From Anaerolineales bacterium (GTDB taxonomy: Bacteria; Chloroflexota; Anaerolineae; Anaerolineales; E44-bin32), in assembly GCA_011772595.1 (NCBI GenBank), contig WVZH01000326.1, positions 164,854-176,330 on the forward strand: a stretch of DNA of 11,477 bases. The letters are read 5' to 3'. The number at the start of each line of letters is the position of its first letter. The first letter of the stretch is position 1. Positions 1-6,609 of this stretch are shown piece by piece. The translations under genes were made by a program, and so were the position numbers. The notes beneath the pieces were generated by a model that worked only from the letters and a program-made list of their open reading frames with translations, made no database searches and was not told where the DNA came from.

Positions 1-243
1 CTCGAGAGTGAGAGTAGCACCTACCGTCTCATGGTCATGGATCGTGACGGCAGTAACCTAAGGTCGCTCTTCCCTGATCCGGGAGAGCCTGGGCTGGAAC
101 CACAACAAGTTGCTTGGTCACCCAATTCGGATCGAATTGCCATCGTGTATCGAGGTGACCTTTGGGTGGTTGACGTGGAATCTGGCCTGGGTCAACGATT
201 AACTGCTGAAGGTCAGACGCTGAACTACGATTGGATGCCCTGA
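1..243 (+). CDS. C-terminal part of a TolB-like (PD40/WD40-like) beta-propeller protein, 5' end outside window
   Basis: The reading frame is open from base 1 and ends with TGA at 241-243, leaving 80 residues of a larger protein. Two propeller-like strand groups can be seen: a stretch with MDRDGSN, as in TolB-type repeats that report residues after 'DxDGxN', and then VAWSPNSDRIAIV followed by DLWVVDVESG. The 'WSPxSxxIA' and 'DLWVVD' patterns are typical of PD40/WD40-like blades, in which each repeat ends with a short LT/WMP-type strand. The missing N-terminal part probably carries the other blades and possibly a secretion or membrane signal, so location and partner cannot be judged. The following gene starts 61 bases downstream, with no convincing terminator between. 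Family assignment is fairly sure; the specific function is unknown. Confidence 0.7.
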   Translation, partial: LESESSTYRLMVMDRDGSNLRSLFPDPGEPGLEPQQVAWSPNSDRIAIVYRGDLWVVDVESGLGQRLTAEGQTLNYDWMP

Positions 244-290
244 CCGCGCCGTTGAGAATGGGACATCGCATTCGTAGCGAATCTGTCGAG

Positions 291-298
291 AAAAGGAG
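291..298 (+). promoter_or_regulatory. Ribosome binding site fixing the TTG start at 305
   Basis: AAAAGGAG lies six bases upstream of TTG at 305-307. The protein from that TTG begins directly with the Rossmann strand [13 protein letters not shown], exactly where family members begin, so the rare TTG start is well supported. Confidence 0.75.
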
Positions 299-304
299 CT
301 CACG

Positions 305-1255
305 TTGCGCATCTTAGTAACAGGTGGCGCCGGATTTATCGGATCCCACTTGGTTGATCGCTTACTCGCGGAAGGTCATCAGGTCGTGGTAGTCGACAAT
401 CTGATCACTGGAGATATTCGCAATATCACTCACCTTATAGGCCACAAGGATTTCCAATTCTTCAAACACGACGTCTCCAATTACATTTTTGTCCCTGGCG
501 AGATCGACGCCGTCATGCATTTAGCCTCCCCCGCCAGCCCGGACCCTGAATCTCGCTTCGGCTATCCACAGCTTCCCATCCAAACACTCAAGGTTGGGTC
601 CTTGGGCACGCACAACGCCCTGGGTGTCGCCCGAGCTCACGATGCGAAGTTCCTGCTCGCCTCGACCTCGGAAATTTACGGCGACCCACAGGAACATCCT
701 CAACGGGAGGATTATTGCGGACATGTCGATCCTGTTGGACCGCGCTCCGTATATGATGAGGCCAAACGTTTCGCGGAGGCGATTACAATGGCCTATCATC
801 GGGTTCACGACCTTAAGACCCATATTGCCCGCATCTTCAATACATATGGACCACGCATGCGAGTCGATGACGGTCGTGCCGTACCGAATTTCATTAGTCA
901 GGCGCTTCAAGATCAACCTCTGACCATCTATGGTGATGGGACGCAAACACGAAGTTTCTGTTATATCGATGATATGGTAGAGGGGTTACTCCGTTTGCTC
1001 CATTCTGAGGAAGTCGAGCCCGTCAATCTTGGGAACCCGACTGAGATTACGATCAACGAACTAGCCGAGACGATCAATCAACTGACGAAAAACCCTGGCG
1101 GGATCCAACACCTGAAAGATAGACGCGCTCCTGCCGATCCACAACGCCGCCAACCAGATATCTCGCGGGCTAAAAAGACACTGGGCTGGAAACCCAAAGT
1201 GGATCTCGAGGATGGATTGAGGAAGACAATTGAAGATTTTAGAGGGCGGCTATGA
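305..1255 (+). CDS. UDP-glucuronate decarboxylase (UDP-xylose synthase), extended SDR family
   Basis: This enzyme is expected to convert UDP-glucuronate to UDP-xylose (or the 4-keto-pentose) with bound NAD+, in the cytoplasm, supplying a pentose donor for surface polysaccharide or glycoprotein. The 316-residue length is normal for bacterial UXS. Visible motifs are the NAD-binding GGAGFIG at 7-13, Asp31 at the end of strand 2, HLASPAS at 72-78, TSEIYGDP at 121-128 with the Glu that marks decarboxylases, the catalytic Tyr150-x3-Lys154 pair in VYDEAKR, a GPRM segment, and RSFCYIDD near 234. SEIYGDP plus YDEAKR separates UXS from ordinary 4-epimerases and dTDP-glucose dehydratases. The start is TTG with a good Shine-Dalgarno. 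The stop overlaps the ATG of the GtrA gene by ATGA, implying coupling and a shared glycan pathway. A bifunctional or epimerase variant is the main alternative, but unlikely. Confidence 0.9.
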   Translation: MRILVTGGAGFIGSHLVDRLLAEGHQVVVVDNLITGDIRNITHLIGHKDFQFFKHDVSNYIFVPGEIDAVMHLASPASPDPESRFGYPQLPIQTLKVGSLGTHNALGVARAHDAKFLLASTSEIYGDPQEHPQREDYCGHVDPVGPRSVYDEAKRFAEAITMAYHRVHDLKTHIARIFNTYGPRMRVDDGRAVPNFISQALQDQPLTIYGDGTQTRSFCYIDDMVEGLLRLLHSEEVEPVNLGNPTEITINELAETINQLTKNPGGIQHLKDRRAPADPQRRQPDISRAKKTLGWKPKVDLEDGLRKTIEDFRGRL

Positions 1256-1749
1256 ATCTCGCCACTACTCGCAACAAACGTGAGTTCATGAGATTTCTTA
1301 AATTCTCGGTCGTTGGCACGATCGGCGCGATCGTTGATTTCGGTACCTTCAATCTCCTTAATGCTGTGCTGGGGGTTTGGAGTCTCGTTGCAAGTGTGCT
1401 GTCATTCACCGCCGCCATCATCAGCAATTTCGTATGGAACAGATATTGGACCTATCCCGATTCGCGGTCAAAACCACTTCCACAACAAGCAGTTCAATTC
1501 GCGCTCGTGAACTTGATCGGTCTCGCCATTCGCACTCCGATCTTTGCATTGACCGAGCAGCCAATGATCCGCCTGGCCGAGAAAGTACTGACCATCCTGC
1601 CTCCGACCTTCCCCCCTGGACCAGCATCCGTTTTTCCCCTCGAAGGCGTAATCCTCGGTCGCAACTTTGCACTGGCGATAGCAGTGATCGTTGTCCTGTT
1701 CTGGAATTTTTTTATCAACAGGATATGGACATACTCCGATGTGTCGTAA
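1252..1749 (+). CDS. GtrA-family polytopic membrane protein
   Basis: A 165-residue integral membrane protein with four predicted hydrophobic segments, roughly residues 15-37, 43-61, 80-100 and 138-155. The signature of the GtrA/DPMS_TMD family is clear: [19 protein letters not shown] in the first segment, [10 protein letters not shown] at the end of the second, and a second copy of that motif, [10 protein letters not shown], at the C terminus. Family members are thought to move or stabilise lipid-linked sugars such as undecaprenyl-phosphate glucose across the cytoplasmic membrane; that role is by homology. The loop between segments 3 and 4 (about 101-137) is long and contains PPTFPPGP, larger than in compact GtrA proteins of about 120-130 residues. 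The ATG overlaps the stop of the UDP-glucuronate decarboxylase gene, fitting a surface-glycan operon. Substrate unknown. Confidence 0.85.
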   Translation: MNLATTRNKREFMRFLKFSVVGTIGAIVDFGTFNLLNAVLGVWSLVASVLSFTAAIISNFVWNRYWTYPDSRSKPLPQQAVQFALVNLIGLAIRTPIFALTEQPMIRLAEKVLTILPPTFPPGPASVFPLEGVILGRNFALAIAVIVVLFWNFFINRIWTYSDVS

Positions 1750-1845
1750 GGTTACTCATATCAGCAAGTCCAGCCCGTGGTTGAATCCTATCATCCTCAG
1801 GCTGATCAGCTACCGCCCTAGAATTCTTTGATAGCTCTTAAATAA

Positions 1846-1875
1846 CTTTCATGGTGGTCAGGCAACTTGTATAAT
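1846..1875 (+). promoter_or_regulatory. Sigma-70-type promoter for the 1906-3984 operon
   Basis: A perfect TATAAT at 1870-1875 follows a weak -35 (CTTTCA at 1846-1851 with an 18-base spacer, or TTTCAT at 1847-1852 with 17). Transcription would start near 1882, upstream of the GAAGGA ribosome site and the ATG at 1906. This argues against the in-frame TTG at 1867, which lies across the -10 box. Confidence 0.6.
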
Positions 1876-1905
1876 GAAACTCGATTTTACGAAGGATTCA
1901 ACTTA

Positions 1906-2289
1906 ATGTTGTCGGATGCGAAGAAAAGACCAATCCCCATTTACACGACACCCGGAGACTGGTCAGCTTTACTCGTTTTTCCTTATCTTTTCAACACGAT
2001 TGGTGAATGGATCGGTTGGGTCACTCCGGAAAGACAAGTGTTTGATGTGAATGGAGTCTATGTAGGTTGGTTGACAAGTGAGCCTCGCATTCTCACAAGG
2101 CGCATTCATGATGGTCCCCTTCCTCGTCGAGATCCCCCCGAGCCCCCCAAACGCATCCGACCACCGGCGACTGTACCGCTTCCTCCCATGATGGCAGAAC
2201 TTCCCTTTGAGATTGTTGACGTACTCGACGAAATACCGGAACGCCTGCACACGTCCGATGCTGCCGGGTATCGGGAAGATATGGATTAA
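1906..2289 (+). CDS. Unidentified 127-residue protein with repeated GW motifs and a proline-rich middle
   Basis: I do not recognise a characterised family. The protein has no signal peptide or membrane helix. Residues about 30-66 contain a short internal repeat, EWIGWV...VFDVN followed by VYVGWL...RIL, which gives a beta-strand-rich unit resembling the small 'beta-flower' repeats (IYDxNGxxVGW) seen in hypothetical proteins; that resemblance is tentative. Then comes a basic, proline-rich stretch of PP and RR pairs (about 70-95), followed by an acidic helical tail. The ATG at 1906 is preferred because GAAGGA lies nine bases upstream and the promoter -10 box covers the alternative TTG at 1867. 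The stop TAA at 2287-2289 doubles as part of the TAAGG site ahead of the thioesterase gene four bases later, so the two are probably co-translated. Codon use looks like its neighbours. Confidence 0.75.
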   Translation: MLSDAKKRPIPIYTTPGDWSALLVFPYLFNTIGEWIGWVTPERQVFDVNGVYVGWLTSEPRILTRRIHDGPLPRRDPPEPPKRIRPPATVPLPPMMAELPFEIVDVLDEIPERLHTSDAAGYREDMD

Positions 2290-2293
2290 GGCG

Positions 2294-2797
2294 ATGGAGG
2301 AGCCCACACAAGATGCCAAACCGGTTAGCGCTTCCCGAGTTGTCCTCAGTCAGCTAATGCTACCGCAACATGCCAACCTCCGAGGGGACGTGCATGGCGG
2401 ATGGATCATGAAATTGGCGGACGAAGCTGGCGCGCTCGCAGCCATGCGCCATGCCCAATGCCGTGTGGTCACTGTGGCCATGGATCAGATGCAATTCCTC
2501 GAACCGATCAGTATAGGCGACTTCGTGGTGTTAACGGCTGAAGTCACGTACGTAGGACGCACATCGATCGAGACTCGAGTGCAGGTTGTTGCGGAAAATC
2601 CAGTGACTGGAGAACGGATGCACACCAATACAGCGTATCTGGTATATGTTGCGCTGGATGAAAACCGCCTCCCAAGAACTGTCCCTCGCCTAATCGTGGA
2701 GAGCGAGCTCGAAAAACAAAGAATGACAGCTGGGCGTGAGCGTCAAGCTCATCGTCTCGCCCAGCGCGCAAACGAACTGCGCGAGGATGCACAATGA
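2294..2797 (+). CDS. Acyl-CoA thioesterase, hotdog fold (YciA/BFIT-like acyl-CoA hydrolase)
   Basis: A 167-residue cytoplasmic hydrolase expected to cleave acyl-CoA to free acid and CoA. The hotdog signature lies at 26-44: HANLRGDVHGGWIMKLADE, with Asn28, the catalytic-type Asp32 and the GGW after it matching the N-x3-D-x-x-GG pattern of YciA and brown-fat thioesterases. RTSIETRVQVVAENP and NTAYLVYVALDE supply the later beta strands. The C-terminal 30 residues form a charged helix (ELEKQRMTAGRERQAHRLAQRANEL). The ATG at 2294 is chosen because TAAGG precedes it and upstream in-frame starts would run back into the previous gene. The gene lies four bases after the unidentified protein and overlaps the AAA+ ATPase gene by ATGA, so all three form an operon. 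Chain-length preference cannot be read from the sequence. Confidence 0.88.
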   Translation: MEEPTQDAKPVSASRVVLSQLMLPQHANLRGDVHGGWIMKLADEAGALAAMRHAQCRVVTVAMDQMQFLEPISIGDFVVLTAEVTYVGRTSIETRVQVVAENPVTGERMHTNTAYLVYVALDENRLPRTVPRLIVESELEKQRMTAGRERQAHRLAQRANELREDAQ

Positions 2798-3984
2798 GTA
2801 ACAGCGTGCAGTCGCTCACGGAGCTAATCGAAAAGGCTAGCGCCAAACGTTTCATCGAAGCGCCGGCGCCGGAAGACATGGGGCTCGCCGAGCCCCTTGC
2901 GTTCCCGTTCCTGTCGATTGTCGGACAACAAGAAATGAAGCTGGCTTTAATGCTAGCCTTGCTAAATCCGCATATAGGCGGGGTCTTGCTTATTGGTCCT
3001 AGAGGCACAGGAAAAACCACCGCCGTTCGTAGCCTAACGGATTTGCTTCCCGATGTGTTGCGAAGTCGCTGTGGATATGGCTGCATGCCCGAAGATGTTG
3101 AAACTGGCGGCATGGACGCGGTCTGTCCAGACTGTGCGCAGCTCTACGCCCATGGTGACCCTCTCACATTCGAAGATCGTGTTCGTTTGCATGAGTTACC
3201 ATTGAATTCCCGTCTGGAAGATGTCGTAGGCAGCATTGATGAGCGCGCAGCCATTCACCAAAGGTTGCGCCTAAACCGCGGCATATTAGCAAGAGCAGAT
3301 CAAAACTTGCTGTATGTCGATGAGATCAACCTGCTCGATGACGATATCATCGATGCCATCCTTGATGCGGCAGCGCAGGGGACCTATACGGTGCATCGCG
3401 GTCCGCTGGTGGCCACATATCGTGCGCGCTTTATACTCATCGGATCGATGAATCCCGAGGAAGGTCGGCTGCGACCGCAAATACTCGACCGATTCGGACT
3501 GCGTGTGATCGTGAGAGGACTTGAAAGCCGCCAGGAGCGGTTGGAGGCCTATCGTCGAACCATTGCTTATCGCAACAATCCTCGCAAAGTGATCCAGGAG
3601 TATGCCGAAGCTACAGAACTCATCCGTCAGGAATTGCAACTCGCGCGTGAACGACTCCCGGAAATACAGTTGACGAAACAAGCTGAGGCGACGGGTCTCA
3701 AATTGATTCAAGAATTAGGCGTGGACTCGCTCCGCGCTGAGATTACACTCTTCGAGGCGGCACGAGCGCACGCAGTAGCAGATGGCCGCCTGCGTGCAAA
3801 TCCCGGGGATGTGCGCAAGATAGCCCCGATGGCCATTCGCTTGCGTCGCTCCCAATTCATGCAAGATTACATCTCCTCCGTCACGGAGGAGGAGAAGGAA
3901 ATCAGCCGACTTTTGCAGTCTCTCAAACGAAGATCGTCGGATAGAAAGTCACCAAAGGGTGGCAGCAAGAGTAAGGGCGCATAA
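2794..3984 (+). CDS. ChlI/BchI-type AAA+ ATPase (magnesium chelatase subunit I family) with a four-cysteine insert
   Basis: A 396-residue AAA+ ATPase of the magnesium chelatase I clade. Visible are Walker A GPRGTGKTT at 68-76, Walker B LLYVDEINLL with Asp176-Glu177, sensor 1 GSMNPEEG with Asn220, the arginine-finger region around Arg233 in LDRFGLR, and the sensor-2 helix SLRAEITLFEAARAHA, all in normal order. Between Walker A and B, Cys93, Cys97, Cys111 and Cys114 (C-x3-C ... C-x2-C) could hold zinc or form disulfides. In chlorophyll synthesis this subunit drives Mg2+ insertion with BchD and BchH; neither partner is in this window, so a general MoxR-like remodelling role with a VWA partner is equally possible. 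The C terminus is a lysine/arginine/serine-rich tail. The ATG overlaps the thioesterase stop and has GCGAGGA upstream. Family is secure; substrate is not. Confidence 0.88.
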   Translation: MSNSVQSLTELIEKASAKRFIEAPAPEDMGLAEPLAFPFLSIVGQQEMKLALMLALLNPHIGGVLLIGPRGTGKTTAVRSLTDLLPDVLRSRCGYGCMPEDVETGGMDAVCPDCAQLYAHGDPLTFEDRVRLHELPLNSRLEDVVGSIDERAAIHQRLRLNRGILARADQNLLYVDEINLLDDDIIDAILDAAAQGTYTVHRGPLVATYRARFILIGSMNPEEGRLRPQILDRFGLRVIVRGLESRQERLEAYRRTIAYRNNPRKVIQEYAEATELIRQELQLARERLPEIQLTKQAEATGLKLIQELGVDSLRAEITLFEAARAHAVADGRLRANPGDVRKIAPMAIRLRRSQFMQDYISSVTEEEKEISRLLQSLKRRSSDRKSPKGGSKSKGA

Positions 3985-4017
3985 TCTCGCGCCTTCCCGG
4001 AAATCTATGCCAAGTGT

Positions 4018-4048
4018 AAAAAGAAAAGAGCCGGGACATACCCGGCTC
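4018..4048 (-). terminator. Intrinsic terminator of the acyl carrier protein gene
   Basis: A perfect 8-bp GC-rich stem, GAGCCGGG at 4028-4035 and CCCGGCTC at 4041-4048, encloses a 5-base loop. Read on the minus strand it is followed by TTTTCTTTTT (4018-4027). There is no T-run on the plus side, so it serves acpP and not clearly the convergent ATPase gene. Confidence 0.88.
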
Positions 4049-4068
4049 GTGCTAGGTTCACATCCAAC

Positions 4069-4311
4069 TTATGATTGCTTAAGTCTAGATTCGATATACT
4101 TAACAGCTTCACCAACGGTCGTGATCTTTTGTGCATCTTCGTCGGAAATCTCCCCACCGAATTTTTCTTCAAATGCCATGATCAACTCTACGAGATCGAG
4201 CGAGTCTGCTTCTAAATCCTCTCGGAACCTAGCTTCCGCTGTCACCTTTGCGTCCTCAACACCTAGTAACTCAACGATAATCCCCTTCACGTCGCTAAAT
4301 GTGTCCGACAT
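4069..4311 (-). CDS. acpP: Acyl carrier protein
   Basis: An 80-residue acidic four-helix protein that carries growing acyl chains on a 4'-phosphopantetheine arm during fatty acid synthesis in the cytoplasm. The attachment site is Ser37 in the classic [18 protein letters not shown] segment, followed by [22 protein letters not shown], so this is a housekeeping-type ACP rather than a polyketide carrier. A near-perfect AAGGAGG (complement of 4318-4324) lies six bases before the ATG, the strongest ribosome site in the window, fitting the high expression usual for ACP. It stands as a single-gene unit on the minus strand, with its own promoter and terminator, divergent from the isoprenoid genes and convergent with the ATPase gene. 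No ketoacyl synthase, malonyl transferase or other fatty acid synthesis gene is adjacent. Confidence 0.95.
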   Translation of the reverse strand: MSDTFSDVKGIIVELLGVEDAKVTAEARFREDLEADSLDLVELIMAFEEKFGGEISDEDAQKITTVGEAVKYIESRLKQS

Positions 4312-4355
4312 TTGTAGCCTCCTTGATTAGATGCTCCCCTATGAGGATAATGGAG

Positions 4356-4384
4356 ATTGTAATCCAGCCATTCCTGGCTTTCAA
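4356..4384 (-). promoter_or_regulatory. Sigma-70 promoter of acpP
   Basis: On the minus strand TTGAAA (complement of 4379-4384) and TACAAT (complement of 4356-4361) are separated by exactly 17 bases, each one base from consensus. The predicted start near 4349 gives a leader of about 38 bases containing the AAGGAGG site. The spacer contains the inverted repeat AGCCA-TTCC-TGGCT (4366-4379). Confidence 0.75.
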
Positions 4385-4400
4385 GTCACCGAAACCTATC

Positions 4401-4432
4401 TGCTATACTGCTTTCTATGGGTTTGATATGAT
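4401..4432 (+). promoter_or_regulatory. Candidate extended -10 promoter(s) for the isoprenoid operon
   Basis: TGC-TATACT at 4401-4409 and TGA-TATGAT at 4424-4432 both fit the extended -10 form TGnTATAAT, with no clear -35. Either would start transcription upstream of the ATG at 4461. The first is the better match. Its upstream region overlaps the -35 of the divergent acpP promoter. Confidence 0.5.
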
Positions 4433-4460
4433 GGCACTCTCACACTAGGAACACCCTGAT

Positions 4461-5492
4461 ATGTCTAAAGTTACGCCAACCTCAAAACGTAAAGCCGACC
4501 ATATCCGCATCAGTCTTGAAGAAGACGTTCAATCGGGTTTGACGACTGGATTGGAACGTCTCTTCTTCACCCACAACGCTGCCCCAGAACTCGACCTCAG
4601 TGAAATCGATCTATCGACCACTTTTCTAGGGAAACCTTTATCGAGCCCTTTGCTTATATCCTCGATGACGGGTGGGACGGAAGAGGCAGCTGCAATTAAC
4701 CTAGTACTGGCGGAGGCGGCGCAATCAAAAGGTATTGCGATGGGTCTGGGATCTCAGCGCGCCGCTATAGAAGACGCAGAACTTGAGCACACGTATCAGA
4801 TCCGAGAGGTGGCGCCAGACATACTTCTTTTCGCAAACCTGGGGGCCGTTCAGCTCAATTATGGATATGGGATAGACGAATTCCGACGAGCCGTCAAGAT
4901 GGTAGAGGCGGATGCACTAATTCTACATTTTAATGCTCTCCAGGAAGCCTTACAGCCAGAGGGAGACACAAACTTCGACGGGCTTCTCAAGAAAATAGAA
5001 GATCTGTGTACAAAACTCGATGTTCCTGTGATCGCTAAGGAAGTCGGTTGGGGCATTTCAGCTCCCGTTGCAAAGAAAATGGTCAATGCAGGAGTACAGG
5101 TCATCGACGTCGCAGGCGCCGGCGGTACATCTTGGTCACAAGTCGAGATGCACCGCGCGCTTGATCCTCTCCAAGCCCAGCGCGCCGCGGACTTCGTCGA
5201 GTGGGGTATTCCGACGGCGATCGCCATTGCGGACGTACACCATGCGCTCCCTGACATACCCTTGATCGCATCGGGCGGGCTGCGCAACGGCATCGATGCG
5301 GCTAAGTGTATCGCGCTCGGCGCAGATCTTTGTGGCATGGCCGGTCCATTTCTCAAAGCGGCGGCACAATCCACCCAAGCCGTCCTTGAGTGGATCTCAC
5401 ATGTCACGTTGGAGCTAAAGATCTGCATGTTCGCAACAGGATGCGCCGACTTGAACGCGCTACGTCAAGTTGAACTCGAGACAAGACCATGA
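4461..5492 (+). CDS. fni: Type 2 isopentenyl-diphosphate delta-isomerase (FMN-dependent)
   Basis: This enzyme interconverts isopentenyl and dimethylallyl diphosphate in the cytoplasm using reduced FMN and Mg2+. The 343-residue length is typical. Signature segments appear in order: RKADHI at 10-15, [45 protein letters not shown] beginning at His156 with the active-site Gln161 and metal-binding Glu162, the FMN-binding [26 protein letters not shown] and AGPFLKAA. These distinguish it from other FMN TIM-barrel oxidases such as lactate or IMP dehydrogenases. The ATG follows TAGGAACA by about ten bases, a modest ribosome site. The stop overlaps the ATG of the polyprenyl synthase by ATGA, so the isomerase is coupled to the enzyme that uses its product. 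Confidence 0.95.
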   Translation: MSKVTPTSKRKADHIRISLEEDVQSGLTTGLERLFFTHNAAPELDLSEIDLSTTFLGKPLSSPLLISSMTGGTEEAAAINLVLAEAAQSKGIAMGLGSQRAAIEDAELEHTYQIREVAPDILLFANLGAVQLNYGYGIDEFRRAVKMVEADALILHFNALQEALQPEGDTNFDGLLKKIEDLCTKLDVPVIAKEVGWGISAPVAKKMVNAGVQVIDVAGAGGTSWSQVEMHRALDPLQAQRAADFVEWGIPTAIAIADVHHALPDIPLIASGGLRNGIDAAKCIALGADLCGMAGPFLKAAAQSTQAVLEWISHVTLELKICMFATGCADLNALRQVELETRP

Positions 5493-6505
5493 CCGCAGAC
5501 GCGCAATCCAAACTTTTATCAGAGATGCGGGAGGCGATTGAGAAAGACCTGATGCGATCGATGCAATCGATCTCTAGCTCGTCCTACGTTGAGATGCATC
5601 AGATGGTTGAACATCATATGGGCTGGTCGGATCCGGCCCACACACGCGGCAAGCGAGTTCGACCTCTTCTCGCCCTTTTGTCGTGCTCGAGTGTCGATAA
5701 ATCCTGGCAACAAGCCATTCCGGCAGCTACAGCCGTCGAATTGCTCCATAATTTTTCCCTTATCCATGACGACATCGAAGATCGAAGCGAGAAAAGACGT
5801 GGACGTCCCACGGTTTGGAAACAATGGGGCATCGCGCAAGCCGTGAACACGGGCGATGCATTGTTCACACTGGCTCACCTCTCCATGTTCCGGTTGCCAT
5901 CAGCTGGTATTACCTCAGAAACATTGATCAATGTCCTCCAGACCTTCGATGAAGCCTGTCTGCGCCTGACCCAAGGTCAGTATCTTGATCTGGCCTTTGA
6001 AAGCCAGAGCCAGATTCCGACGGCTGAATATCTTGAGATGATTGAAGGAAAAACTGCCGCGCTCATAGCGGCCTCAACAGTGATTGGGGCCAAGCTCGGA
6101 GGCGCTCAGCCTGAGAAAGCTAAACTGTACTACGATTTTGGCTACCATATGGGGAATGCCTTTCAGATCCTCGACGATGTTCTCGGTATTTGGGGGCATC
6201 CGGACATCACCGGCAAATCTCAAGGAGATGATCTGCGCGCACGCAAGAAGACACTCCCTGTCGTGTACACCATGGAACGATCGACCGAGTTTGTCGGAGA
6301 ATGGTCACGTGCTGGTAATGAGGAAAAGGATATTCAGCGGCTCATCCACTTGCTCGAAAGTGTGGAAGCCGAAGCCTATGCCCGCTCCGTCGCCGAGGAA
6401 CAAACGGAGCATGCGTTGAGTGCACTCGAGGAAGCGAATCCCACGGGTGTTGCAGGACAAGCGCTTCGGGATCTTGTGCATCGCCTTCTCCAGCGCGATC
6501 GATAA
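5489..6505 (+). CDS. Polyprenyl (farnesyl/geranylgeranyl) diphosphate synthase
   Basis: A 338-residue all-helical trans-prenyltransferase that condenses IPP with allylic diphosphates. The substrate-binding GKRVRP is at 54-59. The first Asp-rich motif is DDIED at 94-98 with no insertion, preceded by Phe89 five residues before it, the arrangement of archaeal-type GGPP synthases; C20 product is therefore my inference, with C15 possible. QGQYLD and the [10 protein letters not shown] helix follow. The second Asp-rich motif is [11 protein letters not shown] around Asp229-Asp230, with Gly233 where most synthases have Asp; this DDxxG form, followed by [19 protein letters not shown], resembles the actinobacterial IdsA-like group. 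The ATG overlaps fni. Downstream is a 104-base gap with a new promoter; no clear terminator was seen. Products could feed quinones, carotenoids or polyprenyl carriers. Confidence 0.9.
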   Translation: MTADAQSKLLSEMREAIEKDLMRSMQSISSSSYVEMHQMVEHHMGWSDPAHTRGKRVRPLLALLSCSSVDKSWQQAIPAATAVELLHNFSLIHDDIEDRSEKRRGRPTVWKQWGIAQAVNTGDALFTLAHLSMFRLPSAGITSETLINVLQTFDEACLRLTQGQYLDLAFESQSQIPTAEYLEMIEGKTAALIAASTVIGAKLGGAQPEKAKLYYDFGYHMGNAFQILDDVLGIWGHPDITGKSQGDDLRARKKTLPVVYTMERSTEFVGEWSRAGNEEKDIQRLIHLLESVEAEAYARSVAEEQTEHALSALEEANPTGVAGQALRDLVHRLLQRDR

Positions 6506-6557
6506 TCCAATCCATCGCTCTATGACCATATTACTAGCACGTTAGTACTTCCTTTCG

Positions 6558-6585
6558 TTGCGCGAGAAACCTCTCGTGCTATAAT
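6558..6585 (+). promoter_or_regulatory. Extended -10 promoter of the kinase-phosphatase-VWA-FHA cluster
   Basis: TATAAT at 6580-6585 is perfect and is preceded by TGC (6577-6579), giving a full extended -10. A partial -35, TTGCGC at 6558-6563, lies 16 bases upstream. A perfect inverted repeat CGAGA-AACC-TCTCG (6563-6576) fills most of the spacer. Transcription would start near 6592, giving a short leader before the ATG at 6610. Confidence 0.72.
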
Positions 6586-6609
6586 TTTCAAACACAGGAT
6601 GTTAGGTAT

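Noticed and set aside
252..282. Promoter or terminator before the UDP-glucuronate decarboxylase (TTGAGA, and hairpin ATTCG-TAG-CGAAT)
   Set aside because: No convincing -10 box follows TTGAGA at the right distance, and the hairpin has five-base arms and no T-run.
1867..1905. TTG at 1867 as the start of the unidentified protein
   Set aside because: It lies across a perfect TATAAT box and has no ribosome site; ATG at 1906 has GAAGGA nine bases upstream.
2207..2293. Longer thioesterase starting inside the preceding gene
   Set aside because: It would overlap a coding frame by more than 80 bases and add residues absent from hotdog thioesterases; ATG at 2294 has TAAGG in place.
2544..3113. 189-codon minus-strand ORF opposite the thioesterase and ATPase
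   Set aside because: It is low-complexity Ser/Pro/Arg-rich, lacks a domain or ribosome site, and lies opposite strongly supported genes.
4859..5428. 189-codon minus-strand ORF opposite fni
   Set aside because: Composition is typical of an antisense shadow (Ser, Ala, Arg rich) and fni motifs cover the same bases on the plus strand.
6532..6547. Hairpin TACTA-GCACGT-TAGTA after the prenyl synthase as a terminator
   Set aside because: The stem is only five weak pairs and is followed by CTTCCTTTCG rather than a T-run, so it does not meet the form of an intrinsic terminator.
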